Positions 11,786 to 23,909 of a stretch of 64,000 bases of DNA are shown here, one piece after another. The position numbers and the translations under genes are program-made. Each line of letters opens with the position of its first letter. Position 1 is the first letter of the stretch. Under the pieces are notes generated by a model. The model made no database searches. It worked only from the letters and a program-made list of their open reading frames with translations, and was not told where the DNA came from. The stretch is taken from positions 487,496-551,495 of the forward strand of contig WHVD01000055.1 of NCBI GenBank assembly GCA_015178975.1. Direction: 5' to 3'. The stretch comes from Hysterangium stoloniferum. Its lineage: Eukaryota > Basidiomycota > Agaricomycetes > Hysterangiales > Hysterangiaceae.

Positions 11786-13357
11786 TTGACCTGTGTCCCT
11801 CTTGAGGCCACCGTGTTTCTCTTACTGACGTGTCTATATTTCTCACATTACTTCACACATGCCTCTCCTCTTCCAATCCTTACAAGCGATGGAACCCCTG
11901 ATCTGTTACCAGGATGTGGTTGTCCTGATCAACGAACCGTTTGGGACATAATATGGAACTGCCTTGCCACCATCTTTGCATGCTCGTGGGTCTCGGTCCA
12001 TCCGAATATTCCAGAACCCAATGAAGCATGGTGGCCTGTCATGTTGAGACGGCTAGAACTCATGTTTTGGGCGATCATCTCCCCTGAGTTGATCGTATAT
12101 TGGGCAGCGAGACAGTGGGATGGCGCCCGACGTCTGAAAAGAAAATATCGGCGTACGTCTTCTCCGCTCAATCTCTAGAATACCCTCCTAACTAATTTTG
12201 TTGAAGCAGGTCTAAAATGGACTGTGACCCAAGGTCATTTTCTTCAAATGGGGGGATTTATGCTCTTCGACGGGAAAAATGCCTTAGCTACACTATCTCC
12301 TCAAGGTTTCAAGGAGCTTCTTGGAGAGGGAAAAATAGAATTTCCCCCGATTACTAAGGAATAAATTCAGGATCATAGCAAGGGGGACGCCTTATCAAAA
12401 AGACTTGTCATCGTTCAAACAACATGGTTTCTTATTCAGTGCATTTCCAGGAAGGCACAAGGATTGGATACGACACAGATAGAACTTCTCACCCTCGCAT
12501 TCGCCACTCTCAATGGGATCCTGTACTTCCTGTGGTGGGACAAACCGTTAAACATTCAATGCCCAGTACCAGTTCAACTGCTGGAGACACCCATAAAGTC
12601 CATCGAACATGATACATTGCCAGACACGGGTAACGTTGTTAACTTTTGGAATCACCAAGAGAAAGTAGTAATATAAATTTTCTAGAGACATCCCCGACAA
12701 CATGGTGGAAGAAAGGTTGGATTCAGGTCCATGGCACCGTTAGGTCTATTGGCACATGGTCAAGATATACAACGTCGCGGCCATTGAAGACATTTGAGGG
12801 CAAACCTTGGTTCATGGCGCCATATATCATCTTATTCCACTAGCCCAAGTCGGCGCTCTTGACTATTTTTCGTCCATTGAATGACTTTACAATGACTTTG
12901 CGTCGATTGAATGGCTTTACACAGTCACAGATAAGCCTATCGGTCGAATATGGACGGATGCGGGTACCTTTATTGTACGCCCTTGGAAAAGATGGAGTTG
13001 GGCCGAGAAAAATCGACATTCCCTTGCCAGTTCTTGGAATAGTATTTGGAGCCATTCATTCATTGCATTGGTTGGTTTTACACGTTCCCAACCTACATAG
13101 AGACACTCCTTTGGCGCGTTTGCTCCATTTTGGTGACTATCATCCCGGGCCTTTTCGCCCCTGTTTTTGGATTGGTGGGCGATTGGGGCAACTCTGACCT
13201 GTGTCTTCGCACTGGTTCTGCGTTATTGATCGCTATTCTCCCGGTATATATCCTAGCACGGCTTGGTCTACTAGTGGGGGCCGTCATCTCACTTAGAGCC
13301 CTACCCCCCAAAGCATACGCAAATGTAGACTGGACATCATTTCTTCCACACATCTGA
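11786..13357 (+). pseudogene. Multi-pass membrane protein of a fungal-specific family, degraded
   Basis: I recall this family as frequent in Agaricomycetes and of unknown function. Recognisable blocks are CGCPDQRTVWDIIWNCLA, SVHPNIPEPNEAWWPVMLRR, ELIVYWAARQWDGARR, then (after an intron near 12153-12208) GLKWTVTQGHFLQMGGFML, IELLTLAFATLNGILYFLWW and a C-terminal block ending VDWTSFLPHI at 13357. Several hydrophobic helices are apparent. Lesions: no in-frame ATG precedes the first block (the frame opens on TTG at 11786); a TAA stop lies near 12362 after FPPITKE; a 4-bp tandem duplication (attcattcatt, near 13054) shifts the frame before HCIGWFYTFP. The 3' third still reads through to its own stop. 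Clearly a pseudogene. Confidence 0.7.
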
Positions 13358-15273
13358 TTGGTAAAGTGCATTTCTTTCTTTTTGAATTGGTGAATCAGTG
13401 GAAATTGGGGAAGAGTCTCTGGGATATGTAAGCACCTAAGCCACTCTAACTATTTGATGTAACGAATCATAAATGATAAAACAACAGACGAGAGTGAGCC
13501 TTCAGGCACAACATATATATTTAATTAGGCTACAACCGCTAAATATCGGATGTTTCAATGTAGTCAGATCAAGTTGCGTGAAGGTGGTACCTTGGCCCAA
13601 ATCACTTTCTATTAATTATAAGTGACTTAAGTGACTGCCTAAATTCCAGATAATGGAACAGTAAAAACATTATAAAGTGCGGCCGGTAGACGTACAAGTC
13701 CAGCAATAACGTCAAATATTAAGTTGTTGAGGTCCTGAACGGAGTATGTCATCTATAGATCCATACCCTACCATTAGATACCCACGGATAAAGAAAATCC
13801 AACCCAGGGGATAGAAAAGTCACAACCACACACTCGCCAACTCGTCAAACATGCCACGCTCATTCCCCTGCCTCTCACCAGGGGCTATACATCCATTCCA
13901 AGTATACCTCACAGGCCGCTACCTCATATGTCCCAAATCAATATAAACCCCTCCCCGGAGTCCACCTATTAACAGTTCACGCCTCCTCCTCGAAAAGGCC
14001 TGTGTGCTTGACGAATGTAGATGGCGCGCGTAATGAGGGCCTGGCATGGGACAAGGGGTGTATGAGACTTGGAAGAGGAAGAAGGTGCAGACGCGGACGC
14101 GGTTGCTGGTGCTGGTGAGGGAGGGGGTGGTGACGGTATCAACGGTACCCGCCAATCTTCAACCACTCACCGCAAATGCCTCTCCAAAGTCGGCTTCACA
14201 AATCTTCTCGTCAGCCGACCATCGTCGTCACTAAGCAAGTCCCCACCCCAATAAGCCGCGCCAGCGCCCCACCCTCGCGGGGCACATGCATTGCTTCTGC
14301 GCCTGTAAGCGCGTCTATGGCTATAACCGGGTCGGCGTACTGAACCACCACCACCACCCCCTCCTCTCCATCCAAATCAATTCTCCTAACCACATAATCC
14401 AATATCAACGCGCCAAACACCCCTACGGCATTAACGCACATAGCGATGGCGCTATGTATGAACTGGACACAGCGGGACTTCCCTTCGGTCGGGTCGTGGC
14501 GGGTGTTTACGATGATGATGTAGTCATTGTCGCTGGTATTCTCATTGGTATTGGCGTCACTGATAATGCTAATGACGTTGTTTTGCATCATGGGGTGGAT
14601 TTTGTGGGGTTTGTGTAAATGTTGGCATTGGTTTTGGTACTGGCGAATGGAGTCGAAGCACGTGAACGAACAAAGACGTTTCCGGACTCCGTGCACACTA
14701 TACTATAAGGTCGACCCCTGACCCCTGAGCCGCACGATATCTTACGAAAGAAAAGAAGAGGGAGTCAGCATAACGATACACGGGGAACGGGGAAGCAGAC
14801 TAGACTAACCCTCGCCGGATTAATAGATCGTTTCGCAACCCCAACACACGCTGAGGCTTCACAACACCCCCCTCTCTCGCTCTCCATAAATTCCCTTCGA
14901 TCCCGATCCCTACCGCCCCCCCTCCTCCCCCCGCCATGCAGAAACCCTAGCAACAGGAACGCCAAACGTCCAAACATCGCCATGCATTGACAGAACCCCA
15001 AACAACTCCTCATAAGCTGTTATCTTCACAATCGGCGTTCTGGTCGGTAAGAATGATGCGTAGGGGTTCTCGATCGTAAGCTCATGCCAGGGTGGATAAC
15101 GATCTTTACTACTCTTATTGTCGGCCCTATGTTAAAGCCTTTAATTACTCGCTTCCTCCGTACACATAGCCAGTCGTCTGGACAGGTGTCAAGGGAGCAT
15201 ACGAAGTTCCACGTTAGTGGCTGTCTTGACACTGTGAAAGGATTTCGTATGAATGCTTATGCTGGGGAAAACC
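13358..15273. other. Intergenic, no supported gene
   Basis: From about 13900 to 15020 the base composition is GC-richer and several overlapping open frames occur on both strands (the longest 161 codons, 14211-14696 minus). None has a recognisable domain or a convincing exon structure, so I do not call them. The rest is AT-rich spacer. Confidence 0.4.
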
Positions 15274-15945
15274 GGCGACTCCATCTCACAATAAATAGCG
15301 ATGCGCCATGCGCAACACTGACGCCTTAAGGCGACTGGTATCCGCAAATTTATAAAGTTTGTGGTGCTTGAGCCATCAGTACCGAAACCAGTAGGTTTCG
15401 GCCTCCATCACCTGGCTCGGCAGTCCAGCGAAGAAGGAGCATGTCAGGGAAAAGGCATATGAGATGGCGAGCATTAGAGATCAAAACATAAGAAACAGTT
15501 TACTTGAGGGTAAAACGAGGTCGTTGTTCAACAGAGAGTCTAATCCCGAGAGCCGAGAAATGTGAATGAAGCTATCCAGAATCTTCTAGAACTGACGCCG
15601 AGAGGGAATCGGTGGTTCCACCTCACAATAGCGATGCGGCGCCAGGGCGCCATGCACAACGCTGACATCTTAAGGCGACTGGAATCCGTAAATGTATAAA
15701 GTTTGTGGTGCTTGAGCCATCAGTACCAAAACCAATAAGTTTCGGCCTTCATCACCTGGCTCAGCAGTCCAGCAAAAAAGCATGTCAAAGAAAAGGCATA
15801 TGAGATGGCGAGCATTAGAGATCAAAACATAAGCAGTTTACTTGAGGGTAAAACGAGGTCGTTGTTTTCAACGAAGAGTCTAATCGCAAGAGCTGAGAAA
15901 AATGATAATGAAGCAATCCAGAATCTTCCAGAACCTGGCGCCGAG
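15274..15945. repeat. Direct tandem duplication, two units of about 335 bp
   Basis: Two adjacent, clearly similar units start near 15274 and 15611. Both contain taaagtttgtggtgcttgag, a block around aggcatatgagatggcgagc and a block around cttgagggtaaaacgaggtc, in the same order. The copies differ by scattered substitutions and small indels (for example gcgatgcgcc against gcgatgcggcgcc). No coding function is apparent; a 60-codon open frame in the second unit (15805-15987) is not matched by an intact frame in the first. Confidence 0.7.
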
Positions 15946-15987
15946 ACTGTGTCCCCAAAAGAAAACATGTTTCAATTACCAACATAA

Positions 15988-17751
15988 GCAGAAAGTGGAT
16001 GGACAGTTTGAATTTATATGCCTTGACACGGTCCTATAGGAGCAACGCCACTTGTTACATAGAAACAACAGAAGCCTTGATCCTCGAGAATTGAATCGAA
16101 ATAAAGTGGTGCTGACGAGAAGAAAGAGCATAACAGCCACATTTTAACAGACTTCCTATAGGTGAAAGTCACGCCCCCTTGTCTCCAGCCGTCAGGTTAT
16201 GTCACTAGCAGATGGATCATTCCCGGAGAAATAATGATTCACAGAACATATACGTATCGGGATGATATACAATCGCGTTAGACCCTGAAGAGTAAAAGCT
16301 ATCCAGACTAAAGAGACGAATAATGCGGAGATCATGGTAGACAGGAGGACCCATTGCAGGATAATCGTTTTGGAAAGGGAGTTGATATGAGGACATGCCT
16401 TGAATTACGAGTTATCGTAATATTTATATAGGGCTAGGTGGCACCAATTCTGGCGCCACTCCGGAGAGAATTACATAAAAGAATAGAATCACCATGGAGA
16501 CAAACAATATCAAATAATAACAAAGTCTCCTTTGTTCTTTGAATTCCTTGTTCTTTGAATTCCTTGTTCTTTGAATTCTTTGTTCTTTGAATTCTTTGTT
16601 CTTATAAGTCTCTTTGTTCCAGACTTTGGTTGTGGTGGTGCGTAAATTAGTTCGAAGTCCGCATTTGGCAATAGTAAGTGGCATCGGATGGCGCCGAAAA
16701 GCAGCGGGCTGTTGTAGTGGTCACCTTCGATGAAGGCCATCAAAGGTAAGAGACTTTGACCATCTACTATTGTATAATAAGCTCGGGAGCTGATATGTTT
16801 ATCAAAACCTAGGCGTGCTGCTCAAATGGTAGGTAGTTTCCTGCCTTTAAGCCTTGCAACATTCTCGTGACCAGAACTGCCACCCGTGGTCTAAAAGTGA
16901 TCCCGCAATGAAGCAACTCCTGGTAAATATGGATGAAAAGCAACACTTCATAATTTAAGATCTCGATGATAATAATTTGCTTATTAAAGCTGATGAGGAA
17001 GACAGAGTTCGCAGAGAATTGGAGGCGGAGGTTTGTTTCATAAACCATTTGTGGTGTGCTCCACGTTTCAAACATGTCTGGCTGACTTGCTATTTGGTTA
17101 GTCGGAGAGAAATACATATAGCTTGGATACATAGCCTTGTTGTCATCAGGAATCTGACTTCGATGGTTCTTACGTTGGGCGAAGAACCTGGGTAACTTTT
17201 CGTATTAGGCTGTCATAAAGAGTATCTGAACAAGTTGTTCCGATCGTCATTTCGCTCATTATATCATCTTAACCACTGCATGTCCATACGAGTCAATCAT
17301 CCAAGCAGACCAGTCCGGAATGAACTCAGATAACATTAATTAGCTTCTTCATATATTCCTTAATAAAAATGCCTCAGGAAAATTCGGCTGGATTGCCACA
17401 CTTGCATCGTTGTTTTCATGAGGCGTTTCGTTGTTCCACATTATCCAAACAAATTTATTTTTTCACTATGTTTCATGAAAGATCGTACGTAGACTTCGAA
17501 GTCGTCCATTCTCGGCCCAGGCCACTTAACAAATCCAGAGATATTCAACATGACTTATCGATTGGATTGACAGAATAATAACATGATAATTTAATAGGGA
17601 TAGGGTAACTGACAATCATATCATACATTTTACACAAGCGGACACAGAGCTCGAAGAAGAGAAATCATGGATCTGGTTAGGTAGAATGTGCAGTGGACAC
17701 TTGTCTATTCTGTATGCCTTTTCTCTCTCTGCTTCTTCACAGGATAGATTA
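15988..17751. other. Intergenic with a possible decayed gene on the minus strand
   Basis: Two minus-strand open stretches (about 17132-16809 and 16743-16510) could be exons of one unknown protein. The first includes HCGITFRPRVAVLVTRMLQG and the second FIEGDHYNSPLLFGAIRCHL. The second runs into a minisatellite at about 16526-16612, so its C-terminus is low-complexity (NSKNKEFKEQ repeats). No family is recognised. The remainder is AT-rich and empty. Confidence 0.3.
16526..16612. repeat. Minisatellite, 17-18 bp unit, about five copies
   Basis: Tandem copies of ttgttctttgaattcct, with one-base length variation, lie between ctcctttg and cttataagtc. Confidence 0.8.
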
Positions 17752-20189
17752 TTAGCGATATGGGACCATAGATTCGCCGCTTCTTCTCCTTCGGAGGGAG
17801 TGCGCTGTAGGGCTGCCAGCGACCGACTCACCCTGCCCTTCAGCCACACGACCGGCCTGGCCGCCCCCACCTTCCGGAGCTGCACGACCCCGAGAAGGAA
17901 GATCAGTGTCCGGGATTTTCGAAAGAAATAGCACCATTATGGCTGCTGGCGCCGTCCAAGGTATAAGAGATATAAATGCCCAGCGGACACCAGCACGGAA
18001 TCCATCGCGAACGTGCTGAGCGAGCTCCGGGGGAAGGCTCGAGATCACTTGGATAGAATTGATATCACCTAAGGATTCCAATTGTTCTGTCTGATCTAGA
18101 GGTAATGTGCCCGAGTTTATAAGGTCTTTGATGAATGAATGGACTTTTGCGTTTAGGATCGCGCCACACTGGGCGAGTCCTACCGTTCCACCAAACGAAC
18201 GGAACTGATTAACGCATCACTCAGATTTTTCGATGCATGCCCACAATAAGGCAAACTTACGAATAGATTTAGCCCCACTATTATTGCGACCCTATTCTCA
18301 GGTTGAGAAAATCGTGCATGGATGGCAAGGGGACCGAAAGTCATGCCTATTCCTACGCCACACAACACAAGGAATCCATCCACCACGCCTTCGTTGTTAT
18401 GTTGCATAGCAAACGATAAGAAACCGAGGCCAATTGGCACAAGCGTCATACCGATTATGATTGGAATTTTGGGCTGTGTGTAATAACAGTATAAGCGAAT
18501 AGCCTTTCATGGGTTGCGGTACTATCTACCTGGCGGAGCCTTTTGATGAGCCAGATGGACGCTATAGTTCCCACTCCCTGCGATTGGTTAATGTCCATGT
18601 TTGGAGGCTGCTTGTACAAGACTTACCATTCCGGGCGCAAAGAATATTAATTGCAAGCCTGATGACGACGGTGATTTATTCAATACAATGGTGAAGAAGA
18701 TGGAAAGGAAATAAAAGTTGACCTGAAAGAAAAAAATGAGATTCAAAATGAGATGCACAATTCCGAGCCTCGTCCAATACACGCACCAGCATGACCATTC
18801 CAGAACTAAAAGCGGCGAATTGTGTTGCGCAAACATCGTAATTCTTGAAGATATCAAGAGGAATCATCGTCTCTGGTCTGGTCCAGGAGATAGACCTCGG
18901 AGGGATAATCTTCTCGGTTGCATCAGTCTGACCAGCTACATATGTATCATCACGATCGGCAAACCACTCCCATATTACGAATGCCACGAGCAGGAAAATC
19001 CCAAGCACGAGAGACGATATTACTTTGCCGTCATTCCATTTCCCGGTCGAACCCCAGTTTAATCCAAGCAAAACAAGTATGCCACCAGCAGTAAACACGG
19101 AGGCGCCAACTGTATCAAGGCGCAGAATTTTCTCACGGAATGTTTCCTGGTGCGGGGGCATATCGACCCATGCACCTTCTTTTGACTTGTAACGGCGGCT
19201 TTGCGGAGGCTTCGCAATTCCTCGTAACAGAATGAAACATAAAATTATTGATACAAACGTGCACGGTATACTGTTAATAACAAGAGAAAGAGAGATCCGT
19301 TAACCATCATTTCCATTGGATCCAGGACGAAAAGGACATACTTGATACCAAAAACCCAGCGGAAATTGACACCTGTTAAGACGCCTCCTAGGTATGGCCC
19401 GATGCTGAAGCCGATTGAATATAGGATGACCAACATAGCAGACTGGAAGTTGTTGGAATCTAGTGATGTTGAATCTGAGAGAATCACCCGTACAACCTAG
19501 GAAAGTGAATAAATCCGGAATTCAGTATCGAGTGAGCCAGAGAGTTGGACGGCGCACCGTGAGAAGTCCTGCGGCCCCAATACCTGCTATGCCACGTCCA
19601 GCAAGCATCATCGGCATGTTCTATTATTCGAAATTATGTGTGTTCTGATTATTAGTGTTCTGAACATTTACTCACCTGTGCGCCCGTGCTCAAAGCGCAT
19701 CCGATAAGGAACATGATTAACGACAGTTGCATAGCCCAATAACGGCCAAATACATCTGACAATGAGGCGAAAATTGGAAGAAATACAGTTGAAGTGAGGA
19801 TGTAAACAGTTCCGATGTAACTAGAATCCCATAAGTGTGTTAGAGCTGTATCATGCCAGTGGTTCAACATACTGACCTTTGCAGGTCAAGACGGTTGAAG
19901 GCAGACTAGATCGGAAGTTCATATTTAATCCATCACAGTATAAAGATGAGACTTACCGCAATGTATGGTTGTGCGGTTGCGACAACTTGATATTTTTTCA
20001 TGGATGAATCGCAATAAATGGCGATAACTGGCTGTACAACTTACCAGTATAATCCAAGGTTTCTAAGAAAACTGGCAAGAGCAGTGTGCCCCCGAGCTTA
20101 GCACGGTAAATCCACACTGCACGCCGTTCATTTCGCGAATTTGAAGCAGGTTCGACTGTCGCTGCGGTTGGGTTCGAAACATCCGGCAT
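17752..20189 (-). CDS. MFS transporter (DHA14-like drug:H+ antiporter family)
   Basis: A plasma-membrane or vacuolar multi-helix exporter driven by the proton gradient; the substrate is unknown. The start is the ATG at 20187-20189 (MPDVSNPTAATVEP), followed by a short hydrophilic N-terminus and the first helix ending LDYTVVATAQPYIA across an intron. Eleven exons are visible, joined by ten short GT-AG introns. Diagnostic segments are the loop motif SDVFGRYWAMQLS (motif A-like), GRGIAGIGAAGLLT, and the motif C-like helix SIGFSIGPYLGGVL. After a central hydrophilic loop come the C-terminal helices, including PKIPIIIGMTLVPIGLGF. The end is a basic, Ser-rich tail (SGESMVPYR). I found no stop or frameshift. 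Neighbours give no pathway clue. Confidence 0.85.
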
Positions 20190-21764
20190 TTGTATGAATC
20201 CGATTGGTTGCAACTTCAGTAGATTTATCCTCGGGAAGGGTTGAAGGTGAACTGGCCAGTTCAAGGAAGTTTTAGATGTGGACTATGAAGTTGAAATTGC
20301 TGCAAGGCTTATGTATTTACACAAGCGAAGGGTTTGGGTATCTAGCACCATACGCCAACATAGCATCTAGGTACATTGCTGTCTAGCCTAGTGACATCAC
20401 ACAGCAGATTAGTCTCCTCCGAACTTCCCCAACCTGTTATGCTGAGCTGGGTTAGATCCTAAAACCATCTGTTATAATCTAAATATACATAGAAAATGTT
20501 TTTGATAGACTGGCTTTAGGTAAAAGGGTTCGATGGGAGTTACCCGCGATTCCAAATACGGGAATTTCGGTCTCACGGCCCATTCGCATGCCGAGTCTCT
20601 TGCAACAGTATCTGCATGTGACTACTTGCATGGCTATACCCATGCGACGAGAACCGGATATGGTAAAAGTAAAACTGCTGCTGGCGAACCATTGCAAATA
20701 ACTCTTGGCCACCGTGGACATATGTTTATGTAAAACTGAAGATACTGGCATACAGAATGGGTCTATACTAGATACGCGGAACTGAGATTCCCTAAATATT
20801 AGATAAAGTTTTTATTTTTTGAGCTCCAGAAAGGTTATAAATTATATCAGAGACCCCTACCACAGCTGACGAAAATAATTCGTAACACGTTACAAAAATA
20901 ACACATGCATCTTGTTCCGTCGCTATCATACCTCTCGCAATCCTTATACACAATGAATGGCAAGGCTCCCTGAAAGATCTCCACCAGATTTCCAACTTGT
21001 CGAGAGGATGGATAACTCCTCAAGCACCCCGTGAACCGTATACGTCACTTCAGTGACGTTTTCGTGTCAATCGCCCCCAAGCCCGTGCAATAGGTGAGTC
21101 GTTGCGGGAGAGTGGCAGGAAATGAGGAGGGAGGGGGGATGTGTGAAGTGCCGGGAAGGTAAGTAAGAGTTAGGTGAGCGATTGGGCCTGAGTAAGTACC
21201 TTTACTCGACACACTAACATGTTCTATCGTCAAGGTGAGCGGGGAGAACCACAGCACCACAGCCCACAATGTGATGCGTATGTGCTTTGAGCAACTTCAC
21301 CCCTTCCAAGTTCCCCTTCGCCGACTTAGTTACTATTTGTTGTGCATATAGTTAATGACTAACTGCTTTTAAATGTTTGAAGAAAACCCTGCATCTGATT
21401 TAGACGTACTCAAGAGATTTTGAAAAATTATTACTATTTCAAAAATGATGACTGATCTCGAAAAGAATAAAAGTTTCGCGTTCCCTAGGACAATCTAGGG
21501 CCGTGGATGGTAATTTTCTTTCTTTCAGCGTGACACCCCGCCACACACTATTACATGTTCACATATTGACAACCCTCTGCCATAGAATGTATCATTGTAA
21601 ATAAAGGCCCTAGATAGAGTGCTACGAAAGATTTCGAAATCGGTCGTCATTTTCCGAGTAATAAATAAGGTGTCTGGTGTCTCAGCAAGGACTTTTAGAA
21701 AGAAATTAAGCCTCATGGAATTCAATACCACCTTCCTCGAAAACAATTGCAGAAGGGCCGCCTG
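20190..21764. other. Intergenic, nothing recognised
   Basis: Upstream side of the MFS gene and AT-rich spacer. Several 60-100 codon frames are present with no motif. The right part merges into decayed retroelement sequence. Confidence 0.4.
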
Positions 21765-22110
21765 GTGTACCAAGGTCAAGGAACCCAACATTTTCCACTG
21801 ATACCTCAAAGTTGCAACCATTCCTTATCCAATACAACCTGAACTTCAATGACTGCCCTGATGAATTTGCCACCAACAGAAGCAAGGTAATATTCACTTT
21901 ATCCTTTCTGCAGGGCACTGCCATGAACTGGTTTGAACTGGCACTCAATAATCTCAATGTTTACCAACCCGGCTGGCTCAACAATTACACATTCTTCATT
22001 ACAGAGCTGAAACTTAATTTTGGCCCCCACAATGCTGTTGACACATATTAGGCAACATTAAGATGAAAGACAGCCAGCAGATCACCAAATATATCACAAT
22101 CCAATCAGAA
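21765..22110 (+). pseudogene. Decayed gypsy-type gag fragment
   Basis: Reading with one frameshift near 21800, this resembles the gag at 62052-63350: KEPNIF, then LQPFLIQYNLNFNDCP, FATNRSKVIFTLSFLQGTAM, LKLNFGPHNAVDTY. It is CpG-poor and lacks both ends. It probably belongs to the same lost element as the LTR remnant just downstream. Confidence 0.6.
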
Positions 22111-22296
22111 AATTGACTTAGCATCTACTTGTCTTTTGCATTTTGCATACTCTCACAACCTGTGGATTTCCTGTCCACTCCTGTTTGAAATTGGACAACA
22201 TGATCTGCAAAGGTGCAGCACATAAGCTGAAGCTGAGCCTATTCCCAGAACTTCTGCAGGTTTCCCCTGGAAATCCACCTGTGAGCCTTGCACTTA

Positions 22297-23904
22297 CAGT
22301 GGGTCAAAAAACTGCCCCAATGTTTGTGCATTTTAGAAAGATTGATATTGTGTGAAGGAATGACATCAGCAAAATTTCTGAAAAATTCACATGATATACT
22401 AGAACATGTTGGCTATCTACCAACTTAAGAAATCATGTGATTCCAATCAAAACTCATTGCTCAATAAATCAAACAAAATAATCACTCATTGGGGCAGTTT
22501 TTTGACCCTCTATTCTTTTCTCTGATTTTCAATGTTACACACCAGTATCAGGTAGGAGTGGGTCATGTGTATCATCAACATGTCATGTGACCTTATTTGT
22601 ATCAATTTGGCATGTTGAACTTTGTTCATTCATCTCCTTGACTCCTTACCACCACTATGAAATCTATCTCTGCTGAAAAGCATTCTTCTGTTGTTTCTCT
22701 CCTCAATGAGGGGTATTCCCATCGTCAAATTCAAGCTAGGACTGGCCTGGGGAAGGGTACTATTGGCAGGATCAATAGGGAGCTAGAGAGGGATAAGGAA
22801 AATCATCCTGGAGGCCGTCCTTCCAAGCTTTCCCCTTATGATAAACAGTCAATTATCCGTCAAATCAGCTCTGGGAAGCTTGACAATGCTGTCCAAGCCA
22901 CCCAATTCATAAATTCCATCATATCTACCTCTATCACTCCTCAGACTGTTAGGAATGTGTTGAAGGAAGCTGGCTTTAGGTCAGCAACAAAGAAGAAAGT
23001 CCCTATGCTCAAGGGGTCTTATCGTCAGCAATGGCTAAAGTTTGCCCAATACCATGAAAATTGGACTATGGAGGACTGGAAGAGGGTGTTGTGGACTGAT
23101 GAGACAAAAATAAATAGGATTGGGTCAGATGGGAAGGTATATGTTTGGAAGCAACAAGGGGAACCAGTATCAGACAGGACCACCACACCAACTGTCAAAC
23201 ATGGAGGGGGGAATAACTTGATGGTTTGGGGGTGTATGGGCTGGAATGGGGTGGGGAAGCTGATAGAGGTGCAGGGGAACATGAATGCAGTGCAGTATTG
23301 TGAAATTTTGGAGGAGGGAGTGGAGGAGAGCATTGAAAGTTTGGAGATGGCTGAGGATAAGTGGTACTTCCAACAGGACAATGATCCAAAACACACCTCA
23401 AAAAAGGCAGACCAGTGGTTTTCTGACAATAACATCATTCCCATGAAGTGGCCTGCCCAATCCCCTGATCTAAATCCCATTGAACACCTCTGGCAACACC
23501 TCAAGGCCAAACTCCAACAATATGACATACCACCCAAAGGAGTATATGAATTATGGGACAGGGTGGCAAAGGAGTGGACTGAAATACCACCAGAGGCATG
23601 CCAGAAGCCAATAGAAAGCATGCCTAGGAGGATACAGGCAGTTTTAAAGGCAAAGGGGGGTCATACAAAGTATTAGATTGTAAAATAATAGAGGGTCAAA
23701 AAACTGCCCCAATGAGTGATTATTTTGTTTGATTTATTGAGCAATGAGTTTTGATTGGAATCACATGATTTCTTAAGTTGGTAGATAGCCAACATGTTCT
23801 AGTATATCATGTGAATTTTTCAGAAATTTTGCTGATGTCATTCCTTCACACAATATCAATCTTTCTAAAATGCACAAACATTGGGGCAGTTTTTTGACCC
23901 ACTG
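22297..23904 (+). mobile_element. Complete mariner/Tc1 element with 217-bp terminal inverted repeats
   Basis: A 1608-bp element flanked by TA (22295-22296 and 23905-23906). Its terminal inverted repeats (22297-22513 and 23688-23904) look identical over all 217 bp. Each repeat has a copy of the end motif (GTCAAAAAACTGCCCCAATG core) at its outer end and an inverted copy at its inner end, so four transposase-site candidates exist. The transposase is intact. Identical repeats point to recent movement. Confidence 0.93.
22657..23676 (+). CDS. Mariner/Tc1 DD34E transposase
   Basis: The cut-and-paste transposase of the surrounding element: 339 residues, no introns, no stop. The N-terminal paired-type HTH DNA-binding region (residues about 1-110) includes EGYSHRQIQARTGLGKGTI and the linker GGRPSKLSPYDK. 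The catalytic core has the first Asp in VLWTDETKINRIGSDG, the second in YFQQDNDPKHTS and the Glu in [12 protein letters not shown] count 34 residues between the second Asp and the Glu, which defines DD34E. The C-terminus has the usual SMPRRIQAVLKAKGG. The ATG follows a 5' leader just inside the left terminal repeat. Only four CpG dinucleotides occur in the whole element by my count. Length and motifs fit an active enzyme. Confidence 0.95.
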   Translation: MKSISAEKHSSVVSLLNEGYSHRQIQARTGLGKGTIGRINRELERDKENHPGGRPSKLSPYDKQSIIRQISSGKLDNAVQATQFINSIISTSITPQTVRNVLKEAGFRSATKKKVPMLKGSYRQQWLKFAQYHENWTMEDWKRVLWTDETKINRIGSDGKVYVWKQQGEPVSDRTTTPTVKHGGGNNLMVWGCMGWNGVGKLIEVQGNMNAVQYCEILEEGVEESIESLEMAEDKWYFQQDNDPKHTSKKADQWFSDNNIIPMKWPAQSPDLNPIEHLWQHLKAKLQQYDIPPKGVYELWDRVAKEWTEIPPEACQKPIESMPRRIQAVLKAKGGHTKY

Positions 23905-23909
23905 TAACA

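Larger units (their letters stand above)
22150..23909 (+). mobile_element. LTR remnant (family B-like), split by the mariner element
   Basis: Bases 22150-22296 match the 3' part of a family B LTR in forward sense (tttgaaattggacaacatga, then the shared motif at 22212-22240). The expected end, TAACA, is found only after the mariner insertion, at 23905-23909. The mariner therefore landed at a TA four to five bases before the LTR end. Confidence 0.6.

Noticed and set aside
14211..14696. 161-codon minus-strand frame and overlapping frames in a GC-richer patch (13.9-15.0 kb)
   Set aside because: No domain, no consistent exon structure, and frames overlap on both strands; best explained by base composition.
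23025..23621. 198-codon frame opposite the mariner transposase
   Set aside because: Shadow of the transposase codons; no motif and no promoter.
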